DNA of 6,503 nt, taken from contig USMJ01000074.1 in the NCBI GenBank assembly GCA_900555805.1, positions 1 to 6,503 of the forward strand, given 5' to 3'. Below are positions 1-5,709 of this stretch, piece by piece (the first letter of the stretch is position 1; each line of letters begins with the position of its first letter). This DNA is from an uncultured Oscillospiraceae bacterium (GTDB lineage Bacteria > Bacillota > Clostridia > Oscillospirales > Acutalibacteraceae). The translations under genes and the position numbers were made by a program. The notes below the pieces were generated by a model. It did no database searches. It saw only the letters and a list, made by a program, of their open reading frames with translations, and had not been told where the DNA came from.

Positions 1-3
1 CCC

Positions 4-33
4 GACTGCACAGAAACTTATGTCCTTTAGGTG
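4..33 (+). repeat. diverged intergenic repeat, copy 1
   Basis: About 30 bases here match 3210-3239 in the same orientation at roughly 23 of 30 positions. The best core, 13-33, matches at 18 of 21 positions and contains the shared pattern GAAA.TTATGT.CTTTAGG. Most differences are transitions. Both copies lie outside genes, and an ACCGTAT word follows each one (about 108-114 here, 3252-3258 there). It may be part of a dispersed intergenic repeat family, but two copies in one window are weak proof. Confidence 0.4.
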
Positions 34-40
34 CTACGCA

Positions 41-109
41 GTTTTTAAGGCAGATTTTTGTCAAGACAAGGCAAAAAATGCAGTATCGGCGAAAATGTGT
101 CTTAAAAAC
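41..109. repeat. imperfect inverted repeat, about 18-bp arms
   Basis: The arm at 41-58 (starting GTTTTTAAGG) is the reverse complement of 92-109 (ending CTTAAAAAC) with two mismatches. The arms are separated by about 33 bases, which contain the small palindrome TTGTCAAGACAA at 59-70. No T-tract follows the right arm, so it is not a standard terminator. It could be a small palindromic intergenic element or a structured RNA 3' region of an upstream gene outside the window. No open reading frame is supported here. Confidence 0.45.
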
Positions 110-144
110 CGTATATGGTTCAACTCTCCTTAGCTTAAAATTCT

Positions 145-174
145 AAAATCCAAGCAGAAAGCTTGGATTTTTTT
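145..174 (+). terminator. strong intrinsic terminator
   Basis: A seven-base-pair core TCCAAGC/GCTTGGA (149-155 with 161-167) encloses a five-base AGAAA loop and is followed by seven T residues (168-174). The four A residues before the stem can pair with the first Ts to extend it. It reads in the plus direction and ends about 10 bases before the candidate sigma-operon promoter. It most likely closes a transcription unit to the left of the window and insulates the sigma operon; it could also be an attenuator if transcription starts further left. Confidence 0.8.
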
Positions 175-183
175 AAAATGAGC

Positions 184-208
184 GAAACCTAAACCGATTT
201 TTTGCGGC
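184..208 (+). promoter_or_regulatory. candidate ECF-type promoter of the sigma operon
   Basis: GAAAC at 184-188 is followed after 16 bases by CGGC at 205-208. This is close to the GAAAC-N16-CGT layout used by many ECF sigma factors such as Bacillus SigW. No good TTGACA/TATAAT pair is visible upstream of the sigma gene. Transcription from here would start near 215 and give a short leader with its ribosome binding site at 228-236. It suggests autoregulation, which is common for ECF operons, but the motif is short and could be chance. Confidence 0.35.
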
Positions 209-242
209 TTATACAGTGAGAGCTCTTAAAGGAGGGATACCG

Positions 243-803
243 ATGGAGGATGAACGAATAGTCGGACTGTATTTCGAGCGCGACGAACAGGCGATCGAGG
301 AAACCCAAAAGAAATACGACCGCTACCTTGCGAAGATAGCCTACAATATTCTTGCGGATATCGAAGATTCAAAAGAGAGCGTGAACGACACATATCTCAA
401 GGCGTGGAACTCGATACCGCCGTCAAAACCGCAGTCACTTTCCGCGTACCTCGGAAGAATAGTCCGCCAAAACTCAATTGATATCTACCGAAAAAAACAC
501 AGCCGAAAACGATTTTTTTGTGAGTACGGGCAAGCCTTGAGCGAGCTTGACGCCGACGCGGTCGAAGGCGAAACGGTCGAGAGCCGAACGGATCTCAGAC
601 TGCTAGGGGAGAAAATAAGCGAATATCTCAACAGCCTGTCCGAGGAGGCGGCAAGCATATTCGTCTGTCGATATTACTTCTGCGACAGCATTAAAAGCAT
701 AGCAGAAAGCACGGGGTACAGCGAATCGAAAATTAAAAGCTCGCTTCACAGAACAAGAATCGGATTGAAAGACTTTTTAAGAAGAGAGGGTGTTATTTCA
801 TGA
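243..803 (+). CDS. ECF-family RNA polymerase sigma factor
   Basis: A 186-residue sigma-70-family factor of the extracytoplasmic function type, which binds core RNA polymerase and directs it to a small regulon. Region 2 spans about residues 20-90, with the core-binding stretch DSKESVNDTYLKAWNSIPP and the helix SAYLGRIVRQNSIDIYRKK, very like a group of clostridial ECF factors. Region 4 spans about 128-180 (LSEEAASIFVCRYYF, then the helix-turn-helix around SIAESTGYSESKIKSSLHR). Only regions 2 and 4 are present, as expected for ECF factors. The ATG at 243 is preferred because AAAGGAGGG at 228-236 sits six bases upstream; a GTG at 216 would place that site inside the gene. The stop overlaps the next start (ATGA at 800-803), so the two genes are translationally coupled. 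Regulon unknown. Confidence 0.93.
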   Translation: MEDERIVGLYFERDEQAIEETQKKYDRYLAKIAYNILADIEDSKESVNDTYLKAWNSIPPSKPQSLSAYLGRIVRQNSIDIYRKKHSRKRFFCEYGQALSELDADAVEGETVESRTDLRLLGEKISEYLNSLSEEAASIFVCRYYFCDSIKSIAESTGYSESKIKSSLHRTRIGLKDFLRREGVIS

Positions 804-2212
804 AAAGCAATGACATTATGCAGTCGATGAATTATATCGACGAAAATTTAGTTTCAAACGCAGAAAAACTGAGAAGTCAAAAGCCGAAAAAACGCAGCAA
901 AATGTGGGTCAGGATCGCCGCCGCGGCGGCTTGCGTGAGCCTTGTCATAACAGGAATTGCGCTCATCCCCGGCAACAAACCGACCGCCTACGCAATAGCC
1001 GAAGCGTCGTATCCGAAGCAGGCGGAGTTCCCGTCGAATATCGAGGATCAGGATAAATACGACATTTATTCTGAAGCGGAGCATACAAAGCGTCAGCTCG
1101 CGGCGAAACACTTGGGCGAGGGTATGAATTTCTACAAAAATACAGCCGCCGAAATAATGGGCTCCGGCAGCGAAAACAAGGTCTATTCTCCGCTGAACGC
1201 CTATTTCGCCCTGAGCATTCTCGCCGAAACCGCAAGCGGTGAAAGCCGAGACCGGATATTGGAGCTCCTCGGAGCCGACAGCATGGAAGCGCTCAGAAAG
1301 TCGGCTAACGACCTGTGGCAGGCGGAGTATAAGGACGATTTGACCGGCAAGTGCCTGCTTGCAAATTCGCTGTGGTTGAACGACAGCGTGAATTTCAATA
1401 AGTCAACGCTCGAATCCGTCGCAAAAAACTATTATGCTTCGTCATACAGCGGAAATATGAACGACAGCGGCTTCAACAAACAAAGACAGACATGGGTCAA
1501 TGATCAGACGGACGGAATTTTAAAAGAAGCAGTCGAGAATCTTAAATTTTCGCCCGAAACCGTCATGAGCCTGATATCGACAATAAACTTCCGCGCGAGA
1601 TGGCAGGATGAATTCGACGAAGCCAACACCTACAAGGAAGTGTTCCACTCCGTCGGCGGCGACACAAAGTGCGACTTCATGCACAGAGAAAACGACCTGA
1701 CCGTATATTATTGGGGTAAGAATTTCTCTTCTGTTCCTTTGCATCTGACCGAAAACGGAACGATGTGGCTCATTCTTCCCGACAAGGGAACAGCGCCCGA
1801 AGAGCTTGTTTCAAACGAAGATGTTATGAATATGATAAGCAGTTCGGATTATAAGAACTTCTCGTCTTTGATGGTCGATTTATCTATACCGAAGTTTGAT
1901 ATATCCTCCGATATCGACCTCGGCGAAAAGCTTCAAAAGCTCGGCGTGACCGATATATTTGACTTCAATAAAGCCGATTTCTCGTCACTGACAGGTAAAA
2001 AAGGCGACGTCGCTTTAAGCTCGGCTGAACACGCCGCAAGAGTTATGATAGACGAAAAGGGCGTCACAGCTGCGGCTTTCACCAATCTTGATTACGCGGG
2101 AGCGAGCATGCCCGAGGGAAAAGTCGATTTCAAACTCGACAGACCGTTCATGTTCATCATAACGGGCAAAGGCTCAATGCCTTTGTTTGTCGGAATAGTC
2201 AACGCTGTTTAA
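800..2212 (+). CDS. membrane-anchored serpin with anti-sigma-like N-terminus
   Basis: A 470-residue protein. Residues 1-35 are cytoplasmic in the predicted topology and end in a basic patch (KPKKRSK); the stretch NYIDENLVSNAE followed by basic residues and an Ala-rich helix resembles the start of clostridial anti-sigma-type membrane proteins. One transmembrane helix spans about 36-57, then a linker to about 100, then a full serpin domain of about 370 residues outside the cell. Serpin features seen: SPLNAYFALSILAETASGES, the breach-region FRARW, the shutter-type His411, hinge DEKGVTAAAF (418-427) and the C-terminal DRPFMFIITG...PLFVGIVN block. Counting from hinge Glu419 as P17, and independently back from the FKLDRPF block, both give Ala435-Ser436 as P1-P1', so loop length is canonical. 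P15 is Gly and P12-P10 are Ala, as in inhibitory serpins, but P9 is Phe, an unusual bulky residue. Serpins trap serine or cysteine proteases by loop insertion; P1 Ala suggests an elastase-like target. An alternative is a long-n-region signal peptide with secretion (TAYA near 62-65). The anti-sigma role is inferred from topology and coupling. Confidence 0.9.
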   Translation: MKSNDIMQSMNYIDENLVSNAEKLRSQKPKKRSKMWVRIAAAAACVSLVITGIALIPGNKPTAYAIAEASYPKQAEFPSNIEDQDKYDIYSEAEHTKRQLAAKHLGEGMNFYKNTAAEIMGSGSENKVYSPLNAYFALSILAETASGESRDRILELLGADSMEALRKSANDLWQAEYKDDLTGKCLLANSLWLNDSVNFNKSTLESVAKNYYASSYSGNMNDSGFNKQRQTWVNDQTDGILKEAVENLKFSPETVMSLISTINFRARWQDEFDEANTYKEVFHSVGGDTKCDFMHRENDLTVYYWGKNFSSVPLHLTENGTMWLILPDKGTAPEELVSNEDVMNMISSSDYKNFSSLMVDLSIPKFDISSDIDLGEKLQKLGVTDIFDFNKADFSSLTGKKGDVALSSAEHAARVMIDEKGVTAAAFTNLDYAGASMPEGKVDFKLDRPFMFIITGKGSMPLFVGIVNAV

Positions 2213-2239
2213 ACTTAAAATTTAAGAAGAGAAATGTTG

Positions 2240-2268
2240 CAAGACCGCCCTTATCGGCGGTCTTGTTT
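2240..2268 (+). terminator. terminator of the sigma-serpin operon
   Basis: A perfect 10-base-pair stem, CAAGACCGCC (2240-2249) with GGCGGTCTTG (2256-2265), has a six-base loop and lies 27 bases after the serpin stop. The T-tract is short (TTT, 2266-2268, then GA), so termination may be incomplete. Confidence 0.65.
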
Positions 2269-2304
2269 GATGGTGGGGTTAATCCGTCGCTCTCGCCCAC
2301 ATAG

Positions 2305-2337
2305 AAAAACAGCCGCCCCCATAACGGAACAGCTGTT
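2305..2337 (-). terminator. probable terminator of folT
   Basis: Read on the minus strand, AACAGC (2337-2332) pairs with GCTGTT (2313-2308), and the T-run extends to 2305. The loop is long (18 bases) but contains a short CC/GG helix that could extend the stem. It begins 13 bases after the folT stop. The plus strand has no T-run after the stem, so it should act mainly on folT transcripts. Confidence 0.55.
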
Positions 2338-2350
2338 AGATTTCCTATGA

Positions 2351-2899
2351 TCAGACCTCGGCTTTCCTTATTCCAAGTCCTTTTTCGACCTTTTGCGCCG
2401 CCTTGACTATGAGCGGCGATATCACTAATTGCAGTACCGTCACGCCGATAAACTGCGGCAGTCTTGATACGATAACCGCTTTGAGCGGATTGCCGTAGAG
2501 GACGGATATCCATATCGAGTTGAGAATGAGACTGCTGACCGTCTGTGAAATGAGAGCGGCTGCCGATGTGTGCAGTATACTCTTGCCTTTTCTCAGAAAC
2601 GCGCCGTAGATAAGTCCGATGAGCACCGCCGAAAGCGTGAATCCGGGAAAATATGCGCCTTTCGGGAAGAGCATGGCCCCGATGAAGTCGCCGAGACCCC
2701 CGACAATCATTCCGCCATGCATGCCGAACATCGCGGCGGCGGTCACGGTGGCGGCGAACGCGAAGCCGAAGTTTATGTTCCAAGCGGAGACGGAGAGAAA
2801 CCTGTTCATGACGACATAGAGCGCCGTCAGCATAGCGAGGGACACAAGCTCATAAAGCGGCCGCTGATTTTTTCTTTTTTCTGTCTTTTTTTCGGGCAT
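2351..2899 (-). CDS. folT: folate-specific S component of an ECF transporter
   Basis: A 182-residue membrane protein of the FolT family, the substrate-binding subunit of an energy-coupling-factor importer that captures folates and works with the shared EcfA-EcfA'-EcfT module. About six hydrophobic segments are visible (roughly 18-36, 43-60, 62-78, 87-103, 110-132, 148-166). Family-like blocks include FGFAFAA (44-50), GGLGDFIGAMLFPKGAYFPGF (68-87) with FPGFTLSA, and SRLPQ at 146-150. The ATG at 2899 is chosen because AGGAGG at 2912-2907 lies seven bases upstream; an in-frame extension to 3025 would run through the riboswitch and has no hydrophobic or family-like content. No ecfAA'T genes are in the window, which fits a group II system with the energizing module elsewhere. 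The THF riboswitch upstream independently supports folate as substrate. Confidence 0.92.
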   Translation of the reverse strand: MPEKKTEKRKNQRPLYELVSLAMLTALYVVMNRFLSVSAWNINFGFAFAATVTAAAMFGMHGGMIVGGLGDFIGAMLFPKGAYFPGFTLSAVLIGLIYGAFLRKGKSILHTSAAALISQTVSSLILNSIWISVLYGNPLKAVIVSRLPQFIGVTVLQLVISPLIVKAAQKVEKGLGIRKAEV

Positions 2900-2905
2900 A
2901 AAAAA

Positions 2906-2936
2906 TCCTCCTTTATGCCCACTGCATAAGGGAGGA
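2906..2936 (-). promoter_or_regulatory. Shine-Dalgarno-sequestering hairpin of folT
   Basis: On the minus strand TCCTCCCTTATGC (2936-2924) can pair with GCATAAAGGAGGA (2918-2906) over 13 positions with a single C-A mismatch, around a five-base loop. The 3' arm contains the complete folT ribosome binding site. A second stem, CGGACGTT (2960-2953) with AACGTCTG (2944-2937, one G-U pair), stacks directly upstream. There is no T-run, so the expression platform is translational: ligand-dependent masking of the ribosome binding site. Confidence 0.75.
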
Positions 2937-2974
2937 CAGACGTTTCGAAAAGAACGTCCGAACTTTCTTAATAT

Positions 2975-3068
2975 ACAGCGGGATGCGGCTTGAGCACCGC
3001 AGAAGATCTTTCGGCCGCCCGACAACTCCCCGTTCGGGCGGAACTTAACGCACTCAAGCCTACTCTGT
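2975..3068 (-). promoter_or_regulatory. tetrahydrofolate (THF) riboswitch aptamer
   Basis: Read on the minus strand, this matches the THF riboswitch class (folT/folE leaders of Firmicutes). Conserved words appear in order: GAGTAG (start), GCGTTAAGT (3051-3043), GAACGGGGAGTTGTCG (3036-3021), GCGGTG (3000-2995) and GCATCCCGCT (end). Helices: P1 ACAGAG with CGCTGT (3068-3063 and 2980-2975, one A-G mismatch at the same place as in known members); P2 GGCTTGAG with CTCAAGCC, eight perfect pairs (3060-3053 and 2994-2987); P3 CCGCCC with GGGCGG (3041-3036 and 3020-3015). The predicted transcript starts just before P1. Binding of reduced folates should lower folT translation through the hairpin downstream. 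Confidence 0.9.
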
Positions 3069-3082
3069 TTAAATTTTAACCG

Positions 3083-3111
3083 ATTATACTGCCGAATGTT
3101 CGTCTTGTCAA
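3083..3111 (-). promoter_or_regulatory. consensus sigma-A promoter of folT
   Basis: TTGACA (3111-3106) and TATAAT (3088-3083) are both perfect consensus hexamers with a 17-base spacer. The start site should be near 3076, eight bases before the riboswitch P1 helix, giving a leader of about 177 bases. Such a strong promoter fits control exerted after initiation by the riboswitch. Confidence 0.9.
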
Positions 3112-3209
3112 TAGAAATCGAAACATTTGAAAAACTTTCCTTTGATATTTACACTAAGTTAAGCACTCACCGACCCGTACACAAAACAATGGCAAGACGG
3201 AAAACGCCA

Positions 3210-3239
3210 GAATGTGCGGAAAATTATGTTCTTTAGGCG
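3210..3239 (+). repeat. diverged intergenic repeat, copy 2
   Basis: Direct-orientation match to 4-33 (about 23 of 30 bases; 18 of 21 in the core 3219-3239). It lies in the 163-base gap between the tetR stop and the folT promoter (3112-3274). Apart from this repeat I see nothing in that gap: no gene and no clear terminator for the tetR operon. Confidence 0.4.
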
Positions 3240-3274
3240 TATAGGATTCGCACCGTATGCTTAAACACGGGAAA

Positions 3275-3898
3275 TCACTGGTTGAACACAAGATGGCTGT
3301 GTTTGTAGGAAAACTGGGCTTCGCTGAATCTCATCGTGACGAATTTCAGAATGTCGTCTTTTGTGTATTCGCCGCCGTCGATAGCCCACCATTTGAGAAT
3401 TTCGACGATAGCTCCGGCGTAGTAGTGCGAGAGCATCGGAATGGGCGAGAGCAGGTGAGCGCCGGCCGCTTCGTCGCGGCTGAGCCGTTTTTCAAGAGCG
3501 TCGGCGATCGAGTTCGTCAGAGCCGTTGTGAACGCCGACGAAGTCGTGTTTATGTTGAGATCCGCTATGATTTCTTTGTTTTCATAGACAAAGTTGACTG
3601 TCCTTTTGCAAAGCTCGATGTATTCAAGGCGAGCCGTTTCGCTGTTTCCGAGAAGGAATCCGTCGTTGTCGAGATTGAGCGATTCAAGTTTCTTTTCAAA
3701 ACAGAAATTGACGAAATCCTGCTTGTCAATGAAATGCTTATAGAACGTCGCTCTGTGAACGCCGGCTCTGTCGCAGATCTTCAGAACCGTTATGCTGTCA
3801 TACGGTTCTTCCCTCATCAGTTCGAAGAATGTGTCGAGCAGTCGGGCAAATGTTTTCTGAACCCTGATGTCTAATTTTCTTACCGTTTGATCCTTCAT
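3275..3898 (-). CDS. TetR/AcrR-family transcriptional regulator
   Basis: A 207-residue one-component regulator. The N-terminal DNA-binding domain covers about residues 11-57, with the helix-turn-helix ITVLKICDRAGVHRATFYKHF (36-56), a very typical TetR signature. The C-terminal half is the ligand/dimer domain; YYAGAIVEILKWWAIDGGEYT (159-179) resembles the DhaS-like TetR C-terminal family (PF14278 type). GGAGG at 3909-3905 lies six bases before the ATG. It is the last gene of a three-gene minus-strand operon, 23 bases after the CmpB-type gene, so it may autoregulate the HD-CmpB-TetR unit or simply be co-transcribed. No ligand can be predicted. A long open frame on the opposite strand over this gene is a codon-bias shadow. 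Confidence 0.9.
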   Translation of the reverse strand: MKDQTVRKLDIRVQKTFARLLDTFFELMREEPYDSITVLKICDRAGVHRATFYKHFIDKQDFVNFCFEKKLESLNLDNDGFLLGNSETARLEYIELCKRTVNFVYENKEIIADLNINTTSSAFTTALTNSIADALEKRLSRDEAAGAHLLSPIPMLSHYYAGAIVEILKWWAIDGGEYTKDDILKFVTMRFSEAQFSYKHSHLVFNQ

Positions 3899-3921
3899 TT
3901 GTATCCTCCGTTCCCCAAAAC

Positions 3922-4842
3922 TTATTTGGAAATTCTCTTTTTTACTTCATCGGATATGCGCTTGATTTCGTCGGATATGGTCTTGATATCCGGCTTTTTG
4001 AATTTCTTGCCGTATTCCTCAAGGAACTTTCTCTTCTCTTTCTGTTTTTTGCTCGTTCGTCTGTATGGCTTGAATTTCGCCTCAAACTGTTCGATGATAA
4101 GCTGAGCCTGAATGATAATTTCGTCTCGTTTATAGTTGAATTTGTCGTTTCCGTCGTCGATCTTGCGGTTGATTTCGTCCGCCTTGTCGCTTATCGAATA
4201 GACGATGCTGTCATACTTTTCTTCGACGGTCGCTTTCGCTGTCTGGTACGCGTCTCCGAGTTGCTGCTTGGCTTCGGTTGCGTTCGTCGCGATGAGGTCT
4301 TTCAGCTCTTTCATCTTGTTCTTGAGCTTGATAAGACCGACCGCCCTGATAACGGCGAAAATGACATCGATAACAAAGACTGCGAGAACCGCGCTCGTTA
4401 TCGGGATTATATAATTCTGAGGTATCTTAGCGAACATTCTGAGAACTATCGGGTGAACCGTCTTGACAAAGAATGTCGCGGCTATGCCCCAATAGAGCGT
4501 ATGCTTGAAGCAGATTCTTCCCTTGATGTTGAAAAGCTCGTTTTTGTAGTCCCACCATCTCGCATTGAAGAGTTTTTCCATGAGAAAACTTGTGATATAT
4601 TCCACAATGTCGCAGAAAAGCATACCGAGGAAAAAGACTAAAAGCGGCTTATCTCTGAACGGGTTATAAAGCAGTATAGCCATAACCAGAGCGCCCGTAC
4701 CGTATATCGGACACATGGGTCCCGTCAGAAATCCTCGGTTTATCAGCTTTCTTTCGCCGAGCGAACAGTAGGTGCTTTCAAAAAGCCAGCCGACGGCGCT
4801 GTAAAAGAAGAAATATAATATATAAGTAAAAACAGTCAGCAT
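3922..4842 (-). CDS. CmpB-type (PF06541-like) membrane protein with coiled-coil tail
   Basis: A 306-residue protein. The first 170 residues form a five-helix membrane domain (about 2-24, 42-60, 66-88, 110-130, 146-169) with family-like motifs: AVGWLFES (16-23), NRGFLTGPMCPIYG (35-48) and RWWDYKNELFNIKGR (95-109). These match the 'putative ABC-transporter type IV' CmpB family, widespread in Firmicutes; its biochemical role is poorly defined and the transporter name is not strong evidence. Residues 171-306 form a highly charged helical, probably coiled-coil, cytoplasmic tail rich in Lys and Glu, ending in the near-repeats TISDEIKR and RISDEVKKR. The start at 4842 has AAGGA (4855-4851) eight bases upstream, inside the end of the HD-domain gene; only four bases separate the two genes, so they are co-transcribed and probably coupled. 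Confidence 0.82.
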   Translation of the reverse strand: MLTVFTYILYFFFYSAVGWLFESTYCSLGERKLINRGFLTGPMCPIYGTGALVMAILLYNPFRDKPLLVFFLGMLFCDIVEYITSFLMEKLFNARWWDYKNELFNIKGRICFKHTLYWGIAATFFVKTVHPIVLRMFAKIPQNYIIPITSAVLAVFVIDVIFAVIRAVGLIKLKNKMKELKDLIATNATEAKQQLGDAYQTAKATVEEKYDSIVYSISDKADEINRKIDDGNDKFNYKRDEIIIQAQLIIEQFEAKFKPYRRTSKKQKEKRKFLEEYGKKFKKPDIKTISDEIKRISDEVKKRISK

Positions 4843-4846
4843 AGTA

Positions 4847-5377
4847 TCAGTCCTTGATAAGTTTATTGAATTTTCTCTTATACTTTTTGCTCAGCGAATA
4901 GTAAAGTTCACGCCATGCGCAGTATTTGTCGGTGAAGATGATTATATAGCTCTCTTTATATCTCGGCGGAACGACAGTGAAAGGGAACATATGATGAACT
5001 ATCATATCTTTTTCCTTTTCGCTTATATTTTTATTAAGTTCGATCGCGTTGCGGCAGGCGAACTTCGGGTGCTTGTAGCCGTGAGGCCTGTGCCAGTCGC
5101 CTGAGGCGTCGCGCCAGTCGTAATAGAACAGATCGTGAAGAAGAGTCCCTCTGGCGACGGTTCTGTAGTCCCAGCCGAGCCTTTTGGCTATCTTATAGCT
5201 GAGATAAGATACGCTCGTCACATGCTGAAGCCTGTTTATGTCAAGATGCTGTTCATACTGCTCAAGGCTCTGAACCTGATCGGAGTTATAAAGATCCGAA
5301 ACAAGGGACATATATTCGCATTTCGTTTCGGGCTTCAGTTTATATGACAGAATATAATGTTTAAACAGCTTCGTCAT
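4847..5377 (-). CDS. HD-domain phosphohydrolase-like protein
   Basis: A 176-residue soluble protein with the HD metal-binding pattern: His52 in LQHVTSVSYLSYKIAKRLG, His81-Asp82 in GTLLHDLFYYDW, His103 in GYKHP, His128-His129 in MIVHHMFP, and Asp150 in FTDKYCAW. All ligands of an active HD metal site therefore seem present, so a phosphohydrolase on nucleotides or other phosphate esters is expected; the substrate is unknown. The start at 5377 is supported by GGCGGTGA (5389-5382), one base off the extended anti-Shine-Dalgarno complement, and by a promoter placing the start site near 5401. First gene of the minus-strand operon with the CmpB-type membrane protein and TetR regulator; the tight pairing suggests HD and CmpB proteins act together. 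Confidence 0.85.
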   Translation of the reverse strand: MTKLFKHYILSYKLKPETKCEYMSLVSDLYNSDQVQSLEQYEQHLDINRLQHVTSVSYLSYKIAKRLGWDYRTVARGTLLHDLFYYDWRDASGDWHRPHGYKHPKFACRNAIELNKNISEKEKDMIVHHMFPFTVVPPRYKESYIIIFTDKYCAWRELYYSLSKKYKRKFNKLIKD

Positions 5378-5407
5378 GTTGTCACCGCCATTCTAAGTAT
5401 ATGACTC

Positions 5408-5436
5408 ATTATAATATAAAAAGATAAAATAGACAA
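5408..5436 (-). promoter_or_regulatory. sigma-A promoter of the HD-CmpB-TetR operon
   Basis: TTGTCT (5436-5431), a 17-base spacer and a perfect TATAAT (5413-5408) on the minus strand. The start site should be near 5401, giving a leader of about 24 bases before the HD-domain gene. Confidence 0.75.
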
Positions 5437-5454
5437 CTGTATAGTTAAACTTTA

Positions 5455-5473
5455 GTAAAATTTTACATTTTAC
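5455..5473. promoter_or_regulatory. palindrome cluster upstream of the HD operon promoter
   Basis: GTAAAATTTTAC (5455-5466) is a perfect 12-base palindrome, and a further ATTTTAC copy follows at 5467-5473, so the seven-base word occurs three times in 19 bases. It lies about 20 bases upstream of the -35 box of the minus-strand operon. It could be an operator, possibly for the TetR-family product, or an A/T-rich UP-like element. The local sequence is AT-rich, so chance is a real alternative. Confidence 0.25.
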
Positions 5474-5546
5474 TTAAAATTGAATCATAATTTATTAAGC
5501 AATCGGCGCATTTCGGAATAAACATAATATTTTTTTCAAAATTAAC

Positions 5547-5575
5547 TTGTATTTATCCGACTTTGTTTGTATAAT
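5547..5575 (+). promoter_or_regulatory. sigma-A promoter of the Nudix gene
   Basis: TTGTAT (5547-5552), a 17-base spacer and a perfect TATAAT (5570-5575). It diverges from the HD operon promoter about 110 bases away. The predicted start near 5582 gives an unusually long leader of about 165 bases before the ATG at 5749. The 5378-5748 gap therefore holds two divergent promoters, an AT-rich middle and a structured leader, but no gene I can support. Confidence 0.7.
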
Positions 5576-5588
5576 AACAGCATAATTT

Positions 5589-5709
5589 GTTTTGCGGCGG
5601 GTGCCGACTTGATTCGTTTTGCGGTACGAGGTAAGCGTCTGCTTTTCGAAATCGTGTGATAACACGGACACTATGCACTTATTTGAAACCGTATGATTTG
5701 CACATACGG
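5589..5709 (+). other. structured 5' leader of the Nudix gene
   Basis: Within the predicted leader are a direct repeat GTTTTGCGG (5589-5597 and 5616-5624), a small hairpin CGGC-GGGT-GCCG (5595-5606), a hairpin CGTGT-GATA-ACACG (5653-5666), and a hairpin CCGTATG-ATTTGCA-CATACGG with seven perfect pairs (5689-5709). None has a T-run. I do not recognise a known riboswitch class. The ribosome binding site AGGTGA (5734-5739) lies after these structures, nine bases from the start codon. Confidence 0.35.

Noticed and set aside
108..136. GGTTCAACTC resembling a tRNA T-loop
   Set aside because: The flanking five-base arms do not pair, and no acceptor or anticodon stem can be drawn.
216..242. Upstream GTG start for the sigma factor
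   Set aside because: It would place the strong AAAGGAGGG site inside the coding region; the ATG at 243 is correctly spaced from that site and begins the family-like sequence.
2199..2783. Second minus-strand open frame overlapping folT
   Set aside because: Arg-rich low-complexity translation in another frame of folT, running through both terminators.
2570..2929. Plus-strand open frames opposite folT
   Set aside because: No ribosome binding site or recognisable domain; folT is clearly coding on the other strand.
2900..3025. N-terminal extension of folT
   Set aside because: This stretch is the THF riboswitch and SD hairpin; the ATG at 2899 has a well-spaced ribosome binding site.
3257..3874. 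Long plus-strand open frame opposite the tetR gene
   Set aside because: It is antisense to a clear TetR-family gene, has no ribosome binding site or family-like motif, and is explained by codon bias.
5673..5696. Seven-codon upstream open frame in the Nudix leader
   Set aside because: No Shine-Dalgarno sequence and no run of codons suggesting a leader peptide.
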